From NCBI RefSeq assembly GCF_030848805.1, contig NC_092361.1, positions 9,071,928 to 9,135,927 of the forward strand: 64,000 nucleotides of DNA, read 5' to 3'. The notes below the pieces were generated by a model. It had not been told where the DNA came from and searched no databases. It saw only the letters and a list, made by a program, of their open reading frames with translations. This document shows, one piece after another, positions 1 through 10,282 of this stretch. Source of the stretch: Temnothorax longispinosus (lineage: Eukaryota > Arthropoda > Insecta > Hymenoptera > Formicidae). The first letter of the stretch is position 1, and every line of letters starts with the position of its first letter. A program made the position numbers and the translations under genes.

Positions 1-98
1 TAGACAATATCAGATGATGTATCGTTATAGAAACTATTTGTGTCAGTCGTCAGTCAAATTGCTTCCTCTGTTGATCGTTTCACGTACTCATAATCGAT

Positions 99-1034
99 AT
101 GAAACTATATCAATTTCTTCGCATCGTGGATAATCACGATGCCTTGGTTGACTTTTTAATTTATCATAAGGTTATTCGTGAAACAATTGTATGTCGCAGC
201 TGTGGTTCTGTGATAAATATAAATCGGAAAACATTGTTTTTGGAACGTAACTCTTCAACATATGTGTCTGTACGTCGTCAAAAACGTCAGCGCGTTCAGT
301 GCAAATTCAAAATGCACGCTTTTAACGGTACATGGTTTGATAAAAGTCGACTAAATTTGAAGAAAATTTGTCGTTTTATCGCATACTTTGTTTACCATCC
401 TCCTCCACATCAAGCAAGGCTGATGGCCGAACTGTCTATATCACCGAATACTACCGTCGATTGGATCTCATTTTGTCGTGAAGTGTGCATCAACTGGCTT
501 ACACGGTGTAGTGCACCCATCGGTGGATCGGGACACATTGTCCAAGTAGATGAAGCCAAAATAGGCAAGCGTAAATATAGCAAGGGACGCTTGATTACGG
601 GGCAATGGGTCTTCGGTGGAATAGACCAAACAACGAAGAAAATATTTATTGAGCCTGTGGAATCACGAACGGCTGACGTTTTGTTGGAAGTAATTCAACG
701 ACGGATAGCTGCTGGATCAACAATTTATTCGGACTGTTGGCGTTCATATAACTGCCTGAATTTTGAAAATTATCAACACAGTACGGTCAATCACAAATAC
801 AATTTTGTGGATCCAGTTACTGGGACACATACTCAAAATATCGAGCGCGTTTGGAGAGATTTACGAAGTGCAATTCCTCGGTATGGATTAAGAAAGAAAC
901 ATTACAATGGCTATATTGCAGAATTTCTTTTCAAACGTCAATATGAGTTCAAAGATTGTATTAAGGCGTTTTTTCGCGCGATTGCAGTTATGTATCCGCT
1001 CGAAATTGACGATTCTGTCAAAGTTTCTCAATAA
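99..1034 (+). CDS. Merlin (IS1016/ISXO2-like) DDE transposase
   Basis: The gene encodes 311 residues without interruption from an ATG at 99. It should cut and paste Merlin transposons in the nucleus. The fold is the ISXO2-like transposase domain. The catalytic triad is visible as D151 (motif QVDEAKIG), D212 (IYSDCWRSY) and E249 (TQNIERVWRDLR), which leaves 36 residues between the second D and the E, as in IS1016/Merlin enzymes. The N-terminal third has a CRSC motif (residues 32-35), possibly part of a small zinc-binding DNA-binding domain. The length is normal for the family and no frameshift is seen, so this copy could still be active. The minisatellite and 3' terminus follow directly. I am sure of the family. 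Activity is inference, because the 5' terminus is not in view. Confidence 0.88.
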   Translation: MKLYQFLRIVDNHDALVDFLIYHKVIRETIVCRSCGSVININRKTLFLERNSSTYVSVRRQKRQRVQCKFKMHAFNGTWFDKSRLNLKKICRFIAYFVYHPPPHQARLMAELSISPNTTVDWISFCREVCINWLTRCSAPIGGSGHIVQVDEAKIGKRKYSKGRLITGQWVFGGIDQTTKKIFIEPVESRTADVLLEVIQRRIAAGSTIYSDCWRSYNCLNFENYQHSTVNHKYNFVDPVTGTHTQNIERVWRDLRSAIPRYGLRKKHYNGYIAEFLFKRQYEFKDCIKAFFRAIAVMYPLEIDDSVKVSQ

Positions 1035-1090
1035 ATATTAGATAAAAATTTGTAGTTAAAGCAGAGAATATTTTGTATTCTTATTTCCTA

Positions 1091-1500
1091 ACCACGAAAG
1101 CACGGGGGGGGGGGTGTGCGTGAACCTCGGTTCGCGTGGAAAGTGTATGCGTGAACTATTTCGGGACTACCGCACCTCCCCCGAAAGCACGGGGGGGGGG
1201 GTGTGCGTGAACCTCGGTTCGCGTGGAAAGTGTATGCGTGAACTATTTCGGGACTACCGCACCTCCCCCGAAAGCACGGGGGGGGTGTGCGTGAACCTCG
1301 GTTCGCGTGGAAAGTGTATGCGTGAACTATTTCGGGACTACCGCACCTCCCTCGAAAGCACGGGGGGGGTGTGCGTGAACCTCGGTTCGCGTGGAAAGTG
1401 TATGCGTGAACTATTTCGGGACTACCGCACCTCCCACGAAAGCACGGGGGGGGGGTGTGCGTGAACCTCGGTTTGCGTGAAAAGTGTATGCGTGAACTAT
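1091..1500 (+). repeat. G-rich minisatellite inside Merlin element
   Basis: About five tandem units of 84-87 bp start with TGTGCGTGAACCTCGG at 1115, 1202, 1286, 1370 and 1456. Units differ mainly in the length of a G run (7-11 G) after CGAAAGCAC. An open frame runs through the array only because the unit is often a multiple of three, so it is not a gene. One diverged unit is also present in the Merlin MITE at about 27730-27830, so the unit is an original part of the transposon that has expanded here. Confidence 0.95.
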
Positions 1501-1700
1501 TTCGACATATATATTAGTCATTTATGCCTTCCAATACTCAAAATAGCTGCTATATTTTCGAAACATTTTTTGTTAATAACTTTTTAACGAATAACGAGCG
1601 CGGGCTAAAACCTTCTGAAGGTTACTCAGGAGGGTGACCTTGACAACATACTAAAATATCAAGGTCATCCAAGGTGATCCCCCCCATCTATACAATTACC

Positions 1701-1869
1701 ATATATATCTTTAAAAATTAAAATTAAAATAATTAAAAACGGGAAAATTAAAAAAAATAATAAAAATAAGATTTAAAAAAATAAAAACAAAAAATAAACA
1801 AGAACTAAAAAAAAGCAAATGAAACCGGCTCTCCACTACGTCCTCGTTCGTGGACGTAACTAAGAATGG
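1701..1869. other. A-rich spacer
   Basis: This is A- and T-rich sequence with many AAAATAA runs and no recognisable gene or repeat structure. It separates the Merlin 3' end from a hAT fragment. Confidence 0.6.
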
Positions 1870-2280
1870 AGAAGTTTATCTTAAAACTTATTTTTTTTTA
1901 ATTAAAAAAAGTATGAACTAACTACTAAAACTACTTTTAGTAGTTTAGCTTTTTTAATAGCGGCGGAGTCATTTAACAAAGCCTCAATGACAGATCTTAT
2001 TTCCAAAAAATGCTTCTTATAGTAACTTGCTGCTTTGATCCAAGTACCCCAACAAATTGTAATTGGCGATGGCGGTAAAGGGACATTGGGAAGCATTTCT
2101 TTAAATAAGTCGACTCTATGTGGAGCTTTGCAAAATATTTTTTTTATTTCCGAAATGACCCAGTTTGCTTTTTTATACGTACACCTAACTTCTTCGGCTA
2201 CACGGTGTAATCCATGGGCAAGACAAGTTACGTTGATCATTTTCGGAAACATGCCTTATAGTTTTTTCCCAGCTTTTTTC
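1870..2280 (-). pseudogene. hAT-superfamily transposase fragment
   Basis: The minus-strand frame at 1902-2252 (116 aa) matches the central part of hAT transposases of the type found in many insects. It carries the segment CLAHGLHRVAEEVR, then PLPPSPITICWGTWIKAA and a helical tail. In intact relatives this segment lies between catalytic motifs and is followed by the insertion domain and the dimerisation region. Both are missing here, as are all N-terminal motifs. No terminal repeats or 8-bp duplication were found. It is a short relic without a start or any complete domain. Confidence 0.7.
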
Positions 2281-2417
2281 ATATAAGCAGCATAAAACGC
2301 GCTCCGACGCTCGGCGATCGGACTCAATGTTTGACGAGCGCGCAGCGGTTCTCAGCCGATTTCGGCTTGTGCCCAGTCTCCGTGTCCAAACGTCCGGGCC
2401 CTATATATTATACATAA

Positions 2418-3296
2418 CCCTTCGCCCGCATTGGTTTTTTTAGCACCTTTACGCCGCATAGGTGGGTCGTTTTTGTCCTGACGTTTTTTTTTTAAGTGTT
2501 AAAGTGTTACAAAAAATCTGAAAAAATTCATGGAGGTAATTCAAACCTTCAATTTGAAGTATCAATCATAAAATTATAAACAATTTAATTTTTTCACATA
2601 ATTTGTATTTAAAAAATGGAACAACTAGGGGTAAAATCATTTGTTTACTCAAAAAATCATAACTTTAAGACAAATAAAGATATCAAAATGAATAAAAAAA
2701 GAAATTGAAGGGAAAGAGTGTAGATTTTATTTAAAAAATATTGCATGCAATTATTTTGAAATTAAATGCTTAAGTTTGCGACCTCAAAATTGCCAATAAA
2801 TTAGCCCCAAATTTCGTAGTAAAAACAGTAATAAATATTTAATAATAAAAAAATTAGTAATAAAATAATTAATAACTCAATAGTTAAGTATCCCAACATT
2901 ACTTTATTGTTTATCTAGAAAAATACATTAATGTAAGTCGACCATTTTTGTCGAAACACTGAACAAAAACATTTTTGTAATTTTTTTTGCGGTCAGATGT
3001 TTTTATAAGACTTCTACGGACACAATGAACACTTTGAAACAAAAAACACAAAAAAATTACTTCGTTTTTGGGCAACGTTCGCCGCACAGGTGGGTCGTTT
3101 TCGTCCTTTCAAGAATTGACGCGTCTCCTGTGACGTCCGGAGGAGGACTGGCGCTTTGAAACTTGGTAGGCGGGTTCTCGGGGAGCATAACTTTTTTTTT
3201 ACGGATGCGCAGTGGCGCCCACTACCCGTTTTCAAAAGTTACAACTACATTTGATTTTTGCCCGGACGAAAACGACCCACCTGTGCGGGCGAAGGG
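2418..3296. mobile_element. piggyBac-like MITE, 879 bp
   Basis: The termini are inverted: CCCTTCGCCCGCA at 2418-2430 and its complement at 3284-3296. A subterminal motif, AGGTGGGTCGTTTTCGTCC, appears near the left end (about 2460), again internally (about 3087), and inverted near the right end (about 3263). A terminus beginning CCCTT with a GCCCGC core resembles piggyBac ends. The flanking tetranucleotide is ATAA on both sides (2414-2417 and 3297-3300) rather than the usual TTAA. No transposase is encoded, and the interior is AT-rich. Confidence 0.65.
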
Positions 3297-3320
3297 ATAA
3301 TATTAATAATTATTTTATTA

Positions 3321-4300
3321 TACAGGGTGTCTAGTAATAATCGCCGGACTTCTTGTATGCAAATAGAGTGAGTTAAACTGAGTAGAAAAGTCCTACTGTT
3401 GTGGAACGACGAGATCGAAAGAAAGCCGGTAACAAATGCTTGATGAGTAGCGTTTGAAACAAGTGAACTCAGGAACAAATAAAGCATTTGTTATCGCCGC
3501 GGTTTTCTTTTGATCTCGTCGCTCCACAACAGTAGGTGCCGAGAATTCGATATGTGTATGTCTTATAAAAATTATAAAGAAATAGCGGAATATACTGCAA
3601 GAGAATACACCGATATGATTATCGCGTACGGAACAGCCGGAAAAAACGCTGTTGGCGCAGTTCGTGTTTACGCGGAACGATTCCCCGTGCGTGAACGACA
3701 TCCCGACGAAAAAGTAATTTCGAGGTGTATACAACGCGGAGAAACCGGAAGTGTTGTCTTAAATCGGCGAAACGCTGATGCACCGATACATATTTGTGTA
3801 AACGAAGAGGAAAGAATCCTGCAGGTGTTTGAAGAAAACCCCAGGTACAGCGTACGCTATGTGTCTCGGATGCTTGGTTTCTCGCGATACGTAGTGCACC
3901 ATGTTTTACGTCGGAACCGAAAGCATCCGTATCATCATCAGGGAGTACAGCAACTTTTTCCGAGAGATCAAGAACAGTGCATTTATTTTTATTGATCTAT
4001 TTTTGTGAAAGTATTTTTATTATCTGTATTTAATGTTTTTGCGTTATTTTTTAATAAATATTAATAATCAGCGAAACACATACAGGATTTCTCGCGCAGT
4101 GTCGGCGGAATAATTTTTTCCCCGACCATATTCTATGGACGGATGAAGCTACGTTCACCCCGAATGGCGTGTTTAATACACGTAATTATCTGTATTGGGC
4201 AGAAGAAAATCCGCACGTCATTCGAGAACGCGCATTTCAATATCGCTGGGCGATAAATGTATGGGCGGGAATAACAGCGGACCAAATCGTAAGTAGTAAA
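3321..4300 (+). pseudogene. Tc1/mariner-like transposase relic with DUF4817-type HTH
   Basis: A CAGGGTGTCTAG terminus follows TA at 3321-3322. The frame 3510-3995 starts with a helix-turn-helix of the DUF4817 type (YTDMIIAYGTAGKNAVGAVR, then RGETGSV). A second HTH follows (VLQVFEENP-like to YVVHHVLRRN), the common N-terminal layout of an insect IS630/Tc1-mariner group. The frame stops at 3993 in AT-rich sequence. The catalytic domain resumes at about 4103 with WTDEATF, whose Asp is the first catalytic residue, and runs to AINVWAGITADQIV. It is truncated at about 4290, before the other catalytic residues. Broken and non-functional. Confidence 0.75.
3395..3532. repeat. Long imperfect hairpin upstream of mariner-like relic
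   Basis: Arms at about 3396-3440 and 3481-3532 are reverse complements. Both carry the core CTACTGTTGTGG...GATCTCGTCG in opposite orientation, extended by AAGCATTTGTTA. The arms flank a loop of about 40 bp between the TIR and the transposase frame. It may be a subterminal inverted repeat of the transposon or an internal inverted duplication. Confidence 0.8.
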
Positions 4301-4499
4301 TTTACTTAGTAAGTTAAGGAATTTTATTATGAAGAATAGGGCAAGGGAGAAAGCCGTAATAGAATGTTCGTGTTAAATTATTTTTAGATAAATAAAGTAA
4401 TCGCTCGTATATGTCAAAATACAATAGGAATAAAAGCCAACAATCGAGCACAACAGTAGATGTCAAATTAAAAGTTTATTTAATAATAAACATATATAT

Positions 4500-4545
4500 G
4501 ACGGGACGTTTCGACCACACAGTGTCTTCTTCAGCCGATAAAAAT
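4500..4545 (-). ncRNA. Hammerhead-ribozyme-like motif of the PLE
   Basis: On the minus strand the order is CTGAAGA (4534-4528, matching core CUGANGA), a GAC...GUC stem of several pairs with a short loop, then GAAAC (4512-4508), a very short stem III around a GTCCC loop, and GTC (4502-4500) as the expected cleavage site. Minimal hammerheads with a tiny stem III are known from Penelope-like elements. The stem I pairing next to the cleavage site is weak by eye, so self-cleavage is not certain. Confidence 0.5.
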
Positions 4546-4659
4546 TATATAATTACATAGAGTCGCGCAATAAATCAAAAGTAAAAAAATAAAAAATTAC
4601 GAGCCGGGAATTTTTCTCGATGGTAAATGACAAAGCCATCCGGAGTCACATCTTACATG

Positions 4660-4770
4660 AGAGCATTCGACTATTAAAATGTAAAATTGTGTATATATAA
4701 ATATCTATAAAGTCTATTGTAAAATGTAAAATTGTATATATGTGAATATCTATAGAATCAATTCGCAAGT
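4660..4770. repeat. Two-copy AT-rich repeat in PLE 3' region
   Basis: The segment beginning AAAATGTAAAATTG and ending TATCTATA is present twice (about 4676-4715 and 4724-4755). It lies between the hammerhead-like motif and the GIY-YIG C-terminus. No coding potential. Confidence 0.6.
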
Positions 4771-5131
4771 CTGCAGTCAAAAGTAGATCCATGATTTATT
4801 CTTCGTTGGATGGCGAAAACGAACCAAGTCAGTTGTTAAAAGCGTTAAATCTTAAGTCAATCAACGGCGTGGTCAAGTTTTGAATACGTTCTGAAATTTA
4901 ATGTCTCAATAGCGGGAGGAAGCTTGTGTGGTTGTTTAAATTAATCTCCGTATGGACTTACAAATTACAGAATTAAGTCGTGGTCCGATGCTTCGCGCTC
5001 TCACGGTCGATGTTAGCTCCTTTGTGTCTCAAATATTAATGACAAACATTCTCGTTTGATTAACAGCGAAGGTTAGTCTTCAAGATAATAAATAGTTAGA
5101 TGTCGGTGAGTTCGCTGAAAATACTGTTATA

Positions 5132-5357
5132 TTACTCATCCAGATACTCTGTGTCCTTATTCAAATTAATGCCATTTTTTTGTTCTTTAATATGTAACAT
5201 TTCCGAGATGAGTCTTTTATAGTAGTCAGGTTCCGTATCTAATATTTTAACGTTGTCCCAATCGAAGGAATGGTTAAATTTTTTAATATGTTCGGAAATG
5301 ACCGAGTGTCTGGATGGATCCATTTTTATGTTGTTTTTATGTTCGTTCATTCTAGTT
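5132..5357 (-). pseudogene. PLE GIY-YIG endonuclease, C-terminal part
   Basis: The 72-residue frame ends the Penelope ORF. It shows HSVISEHIKKFNHSFDW, then ILDTEPDYYKRLISEMLHIK, and closes with NGINLNKDTEYLDE, the usual C-terminus of these proteins. The first residues (TRMNE) are duplicated at the other side of the LINE insertion, at 10283-10297. This part encodes the region after the GIY-YIG active site. The frame is intact here, but the gene is split by 4.9 kb of foreign DNA. Confidence 0.82.
5343..5357. other. Target-site duplication of LINE A, copy 1
   Basis: The 15-mer TCGTTCATTCTAGTT is repeated perfectly at 10283-10297. It flanks LINE A and lies in the PLE coding sequence. Confidence 0.92.
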
Positions 5358-5509
5358 CAATTCAATTCAATTTATTATTAACTTCAGCTACATAGCCAAG
5401 AAATGGACTTGGTTTACAAAATAACCTTAATCATTCATACCCATACCGCACACTCCTAATACATTCTTTTTTTTTCTTATTTTACACTCTTTCTCTCTCC
5501 ACAGTTTCG

Positions 5510-8500
5510 TCAATACGTCGCCTTTTTTTTCTCCAATACATCATTACATAATTTGTTTACAATCTCATTACTGCTACTCCCTAACCCTATGAACCAGTCT
5601 TTGGTGTAATCACAGTCTTCAATATAGTGCCTAAGATTATCTTTACCTTGACGACAGAACACACACATCAATTTCTCCTCCTCCAACCAATACTTATTAC
5701 CCTCCTCCAAATTTCCACATCTTAATCTTATTAACGCTCTTACACTATCTCCTACGTTACCTTAACTAAGTTTTCCATTTTCAAATACCTGGGACCATCC
5801 AGACTCATATAGAGCTCCTTATACCTTTCATTACATTTTGTTTCCAATAATCTATTCTCCTCCATTGTTGTTGAACCTCCCAGTCCTTATGCACCAATTC
5901 CGACTTTATATCCCCCCCCGCTGCTCTGATACACTCTATTGCTTGTACCCCCCAGCCGTTTCTATTATAATATAATTCCCTCTCATTACTGTACATATCC
6001 CCCCAGTTATTTTTATCTTTTTTCATCCAACATTTCTTTACCCATCTATCTTCTTTTTCTGCCCTTGCTTTCTCTTCAAACTTCATTGCTCTTAGTCCCC
6101 ATCCAATCCTCAACTTTTTAAGTCCCAATTCCCTTGACATCAAATATCTCGGCGTGCAGAAATCCAATCTAAAAACCCATCTGACGTAATCTAGCATGAT
6201 CTTCTCTAACTCTTTTTTTCCGCCCACCTCCAAATCTCCACCCCATATGACAACACGCTTTGCACTAAGTACTTAAATAACATCCATCTTCTGCAAAAAT
6301 CATTCTTACAGATTCTTTCCCCCAATCCCCAGACTCTTTTGGCTGCCATCCTTCCTTTACAACTCAGCTCTTTTATATGATCCTTATAATTTCCTTTATT
6401 ATTAAATACAAAACCCAGGTATTTGAAAGTCTGGACCTCCTCTAATTCCTTATCCTCCCATTTCCAGCTCTCCTTTTTCTCTTTGTTTCCTCTGTTAAAA
6501 ACCATAACTTTAGTCTTATTCACACATAACAACAGTTTCTTTTTCTTTAACAGTCTTCTTAACGTGTCAATCATACCCATTAACGCAACTCTATTTTTCG
6601 CCACGAACACCATATCATCCGCATATTCCAACGACCATATCCTATCACTGAGTAACGGCACCCCCCCCCCCCAATGTTCCTATCCTTTAATGCTTTTTCT
6701 ATATCTGCAATATACAAATTAAACAGAAGTGGACTCATCACACAGCCTTGGCGAACTCCTTTGTGTGTCCTGAATTCATCCGTCAGCCCTTCTTTTGTTC
6801 TTACGCCGACCACCGTCTACTCATACACTTTTTCCAATCTTCTTATAATATTCAAATTTACTCCATTGTCCTTTAGGGTTGACCACAGTTGTTTCCTATC
6901 CACATTGTCAAACGCCGCCTTTAAGTCTACAAAAAGTGCATACACCTTACTCTCCTTCCCTCCTTTCTTTTTCTCCCTTTGTATCAAATGGTTCAGAATG
7001 AAGACATTGTCCATCGTAGACCTTCCCCTTCTAAAACCAGCCTGGTTCTCGGGCAGTAATCCCAGTCTCTCTACCTCTAGCTCCAATCTATTCCTAAGAA
7101 TCTCCGCGTAGATCTTGTATGCCGAGCAAAGCAGAGATATTCCTCTGTAGTTTCCCACGACTTCCTGGTCTCCTCTCTTATGTAGAGGCACGATTATGGA
7201 CGTCTTCCAATCCTTCGGGAGATCTCCCTCCATCCATATCTGTCTTATCAGCTCTACCAGACCATTTCTGACAAACCTACCTCCGTATTTCCATGCTTCC
7301 ATGGGAATACCATCCACTCCTACAGCCTTCTTTGTCCTTAACTTTTTCACCGCTTCGTGTACCTCCTCTTCACTCGGCAACTCCTCTTCCATATATTCCT
7401 AAACTCCCGGAGTCCTCACAGGATTACTGCTATTCCCATAGTCCATCTGCCCTTCCGTTTCCTCCAATAACTCCATGAAATGTTTTTTCCATGCTTCCTT
7501 CCTTATATTGGCTTCCCTCCATACTTTCTTCCTTTTTTTCCTGTTGATAAACTTCCATACCTCTGCCACGCTCCTCAGGTTCTTTAACTCTATCTCTTCT
7601 TTCTCTCTCTTCTCCCTTTGCTTCTGCTTCGCCAGCTCCTTCAGCTTCCTCTTCTCCTCCAAAAACTTATCTTTCCTTTCCTTTCCCTTCCTCCATTTCT
7701 TGTAAAGTCTATGCACCAACCTCTTTTTCCTTGTACACTGCCTATCTCACCAATCTTTGTGTCCTAGTTCCCTCTTACCAGTTTTCATTTTCTTCTTTAC
7801 CAGTGCCTCTTGGACTACACCTTTCAGCTTCTGCTATTTATCTTCCACCGACCCCCGCAACCCGTTCTCCCATATTACATTATCCGTACTTTCCCTATAC
7901 TTCTGTATTACTTCTTTGTCCCAGCAGATCCTCCATATCTCCTCTTCTCTTCTTTCTTCCTCTCCTTCTGATTCCTCTTCCTCTATCCCTCCTTCCAGCG
8001 TCACCATAATCGGCATGTGGTCCGAGTCCACTCTGTCCCCTATACTAAATTTTTGCACGATGTCCCGCGCTTTTTCATTACAAAGGACGTAGTCTATTAC
8101 GGAACTACCCCTTGCTCCTACAAACGTATATTCTCCCTCCCAATCGTCTGCCGTTGTACCGTTCAGGACGTACCAGCCTTTATCCTGTATAAACTCTATA
8201 AGCCCCTTTTCGCCGTTACTTACTAACTTATCTTTACTTTTCCTCTCCACCCCACCATCTTCTTCCTCTCCACCCCCCATTTCGCCGATCCTAATGTTAA
8301 AGTCCCCCCCTATTAACATAAACTCACCGTCCATTCCCTCTGTCACGTTATCCAATACTACCTTTAAATCATTCCAGCATTCCTTATTATATATCGAGAT
8401 AATGTACATGCTTTCCTCTCCCTCCACGATTTCCGATATTAACACCCCCTTCTTTTGTTTACCTATAACTTTCGTGTTCTGATCTCCCCAATTTTTCCTC

Positions 8501-8740
8501 TCACCTATAATAAAGCCCCCTTTCGCTCTACCCTTCCTCTTATCTCTAGTCGCAAAACTGCATTCCCAAACGTGTGTCTTTGGGAGCTTTACTTTTAGCT
8601 TTTCCCACCCCTCTTTATCCACTCACGTTTCACACATGCTAATGAAATCGTACTTACATATAAATTTCCAAAAATCTTTCCCTTTATTCCCTACCCCGCC
8701 ACGTTCCAAAACATTACCTTCCTACCTAATTTATCATTTC
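5510..8740 (-). pseudogene. LINE A ORF2: AP endonuclease / reverse transcriptase
   Basis: The endonuclease starts at about 8740 (weak FWNVAG and SMCET motifs) and continues through 8622-7834 with GGDFNIR, the SVIDYVL segment and a terminal SDHMP motif. A basic linker follows (7719-7399). The reverse transcriptase spans 7392-6206: KAVGVDGIPMEAWKYGG, SIIVPLHKRGD, NYRGISLL, AGFRRGRST, ALFVDLKAAFD, GVRQGCVMSPLLF and the catalytic YADD of LEYADDMVF. Near the C-terminus is a knuckle CVFCRQGKDNLRHYIEDC (about 5610-5670). The protein would nick target DNA and copy its own RNA. In-frame stops occur at 7834, about 7750, 7399 and 6817. A frameshift sits in a 12-C run at 6661-6672 and another lies near 6220. 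Dead as written, but domain order and active-site residues are preserved. Confidence 0.85.
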
Positions 8741-8821
8741 CCCCTCTGCTTCTCTTTTCCCTTTTCTTCCTATCCTTCTCCTCCGTCCGTCCCTCCACCG
8801 TCCTCTCTTCTTGGCCGCCTC

Positions 8822-9973
8822 TTAGAAATTCTTCTTTTCCCTAACTTCCCTCGCCTTCTCATTCCAAATGTATAATTTTCCATCTATATTTAATTTCCTA
8901 TATCCTACCTTCACGCTCTTTCCTTTCTCTCTCTCACTTCTAGCGCGCTCCCTCAGTTTCCTCTGCACGTCTCTTTCTTCCTGCGACATGTCATGATCTA
9001 TGTATACTCTCCTGCCTACTAGTTTCTTTTTCTCCTTCATTATTTTCTTTTTCACCTCCCAGTTGATCAGCTCCACAATTATCACCTCCTTTCCTTCTCT
9101 ACCTACCACCTGTACATTTTTCACTTTCTCCCTGACATCAAACTCCTTATTGAAGAATTCACCTGCTGTATCCCTAATACTACCTTCCCCTTTATTCAGT
9201 CCTTTCATCACTATATTATTTTTCTTTTCCTTCCTCTCCTTTACCTCTAGTGTTCTCTTCAATTTTCTCACTTCCTCCATTGTCACCTCCATGATCTTCT
9301 CTCCTTGTAACTCCGTGCTACCATCCTTTTTTCTCAGCAGATCGATTGCTTTCTCCGCCACCTATTCAGCTAAATTTTCGTTTTCCCGGGTTCCTCCATT
9401 ACTTTGTCGTTCTAGATCTTCCATTCTTTTTTCCATTTTATCTAGCCTACCCTCTAGCCTTTTCTCCCTCGTCTCCCATTTTTCTTCTAGCCTGTTTATT
9501 TTGGCTTTAACTTCACTCATTTCTTTCCTCATATCTACCATTTCTTCCTTTATTTCTCTCAGAATTGCCACCAATGCATCTTCCTCTTCTCTCTTCCTTT
9601 TCTCCTCGCTCTTCTTCCTTTCATCCTCCAACCTTTTCACTTCAGGTGGAGTTCTGTCTACTCTGTTACACTTCTTGAAAATATCATCCGCACCTATCTC
9701 ACATCTCTTTCTTTTTGCAATATTTATTTCATTTTCTTTGCTTATAGTCCCTTGCAAGCATTCCATAATACTGGTTGAATTCGATCTCTCTCTCCTCGCC
9801 TCCTCCCTTATTCTCATCCCCTCTACATTCCTCCCTTCCCGCAATGTTACGTGTGCTGTATCACACGGCTCCCCCTCCTTGACTCCGACGCGATACTCAG
9901 CCATCTCTCTCCTTGCCTCCGGTAGTTGTACTTGCACCGATACGCCAGGCGCCACCTGCCTTTCCTTCTTCAC
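8822..9973 (-). pseudogene. LINE A ORF1: coiled-coil RNA-binding protein
   Basis: The start codon is taken at 9973. The first 203 residues end in a long charged coiled coil (heptad-rich, K/E/R-rich, 9600-9380). One TAG codon at 9362 interrupts the frame, which then continues in phase for 179 residues. That part contains an RRM-like stretch (NNIVMKGLN, then NVQVVGREGKEVIIVEL) and a basic C-terminal domain with VYIDHDMSQEERDVQRKLRE. Coiled coil, RRM and basic domain is the layout of L1-type ORF1 nucleic-acid chaperones. Without the stop the product would be about 380 residues. The opposite strand has a 335-codon shadow frame, which is not a gene. Confidence 0.78.
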
Positions 9974-10282
9974 GGGAGAACCCTCGAGCGGCGATACGCG
10001 ATGCTAAAGAAAAGAGAAGCAGATTCCCTATCTTATCCCTAGCCTATTCCTTTCCCCTCTCTGGCCTAACCTCAAAATTTCGACGTGTACTTATCCTGTT
10101 AATTATACCTCCCTCTCAGCAATCCCTTCTTTCCCTCCAATCTCACCGTTTCCTCCGCAGTTTATCTCCCCTCTCGCCTTATACCTATCGCCAAAACAAA
10201 ACTACGCACGCCGTTAATCGCAGTACGCTATACCGCAATCGCACTCCGCATCCACTCACACACGCATCCACTAACCAAGTCC

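Larger units (their letters stand above)
1..1700 (+). mobile_element. Merlin-family DNA transposon, 3' part (5' end outside window)
   Basis: A Merlin/IS1016-type transposase gene (99-1034) is followed by a G-rich minisatellite (1091-1500) and a terminal segment (about 1505-1700). That segment matches the 3' end of the 939-bp MITE at 27340-28278: the same AT-rich lead-in, then CCTTCTGAAGG, GGTGACCTTGACAACATA and a terminus ending in TTACC. The shared terminal sequence and shared minisatellite unit tie the transposase to the MITE. The 5' terminus lies before the window, so no target duplication can be tested. The exact 3' end near 1700 is inferred by alignment with the MITE and is somewhat diverged. 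Confidence 0.75.
5358..10282 (-). mobile_element. LINE family A, near full-length non-LTR retrotransposon
   Basis: This is a 4,925-bp minus-strand element bounded by the perfect 15-bp duplication. It has a 5' UTR (9974-10282), ORF1 (8822-9973), ORF2 with AP endonuclease, reverse transcriptase and a Cys/His knuckle (5510 to about 8740), and a 3' UTR ending in AATTG repeats (5358-5374). The 3' UTR motif TTGTAAACCAAGTCC...TTCTTGG recurs at 11440 and, diverged, at 29760. The clade is not resolved by eye. The RT motif YADD is intact, but ORF1 and ORF2 carry nonsense codons and frameshifts. Confidence 0.9.

Noticed and set aside
1114..1464. Open frame with four near-identical repeats of CVNLGSRGKCMRELFRDYRT
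   Set aside because: It is a read-through of the minisatellite; the frame depends on unit length, and there is no start context or homologue.
1091..1500. CRISPR-like array
   Set aside because: Units are directly tandem without unique spacers, the source is a eukaryotic transposon and no cas genes exist.
9000..10007. 335-codon plus-strand frame rich in Ser/Leu/Phe
   Set aside because: It is the exact antisense of LINE A ORF1; the low-complexity hydrophobic composition mirrors the charged coiled coil on the other strand.
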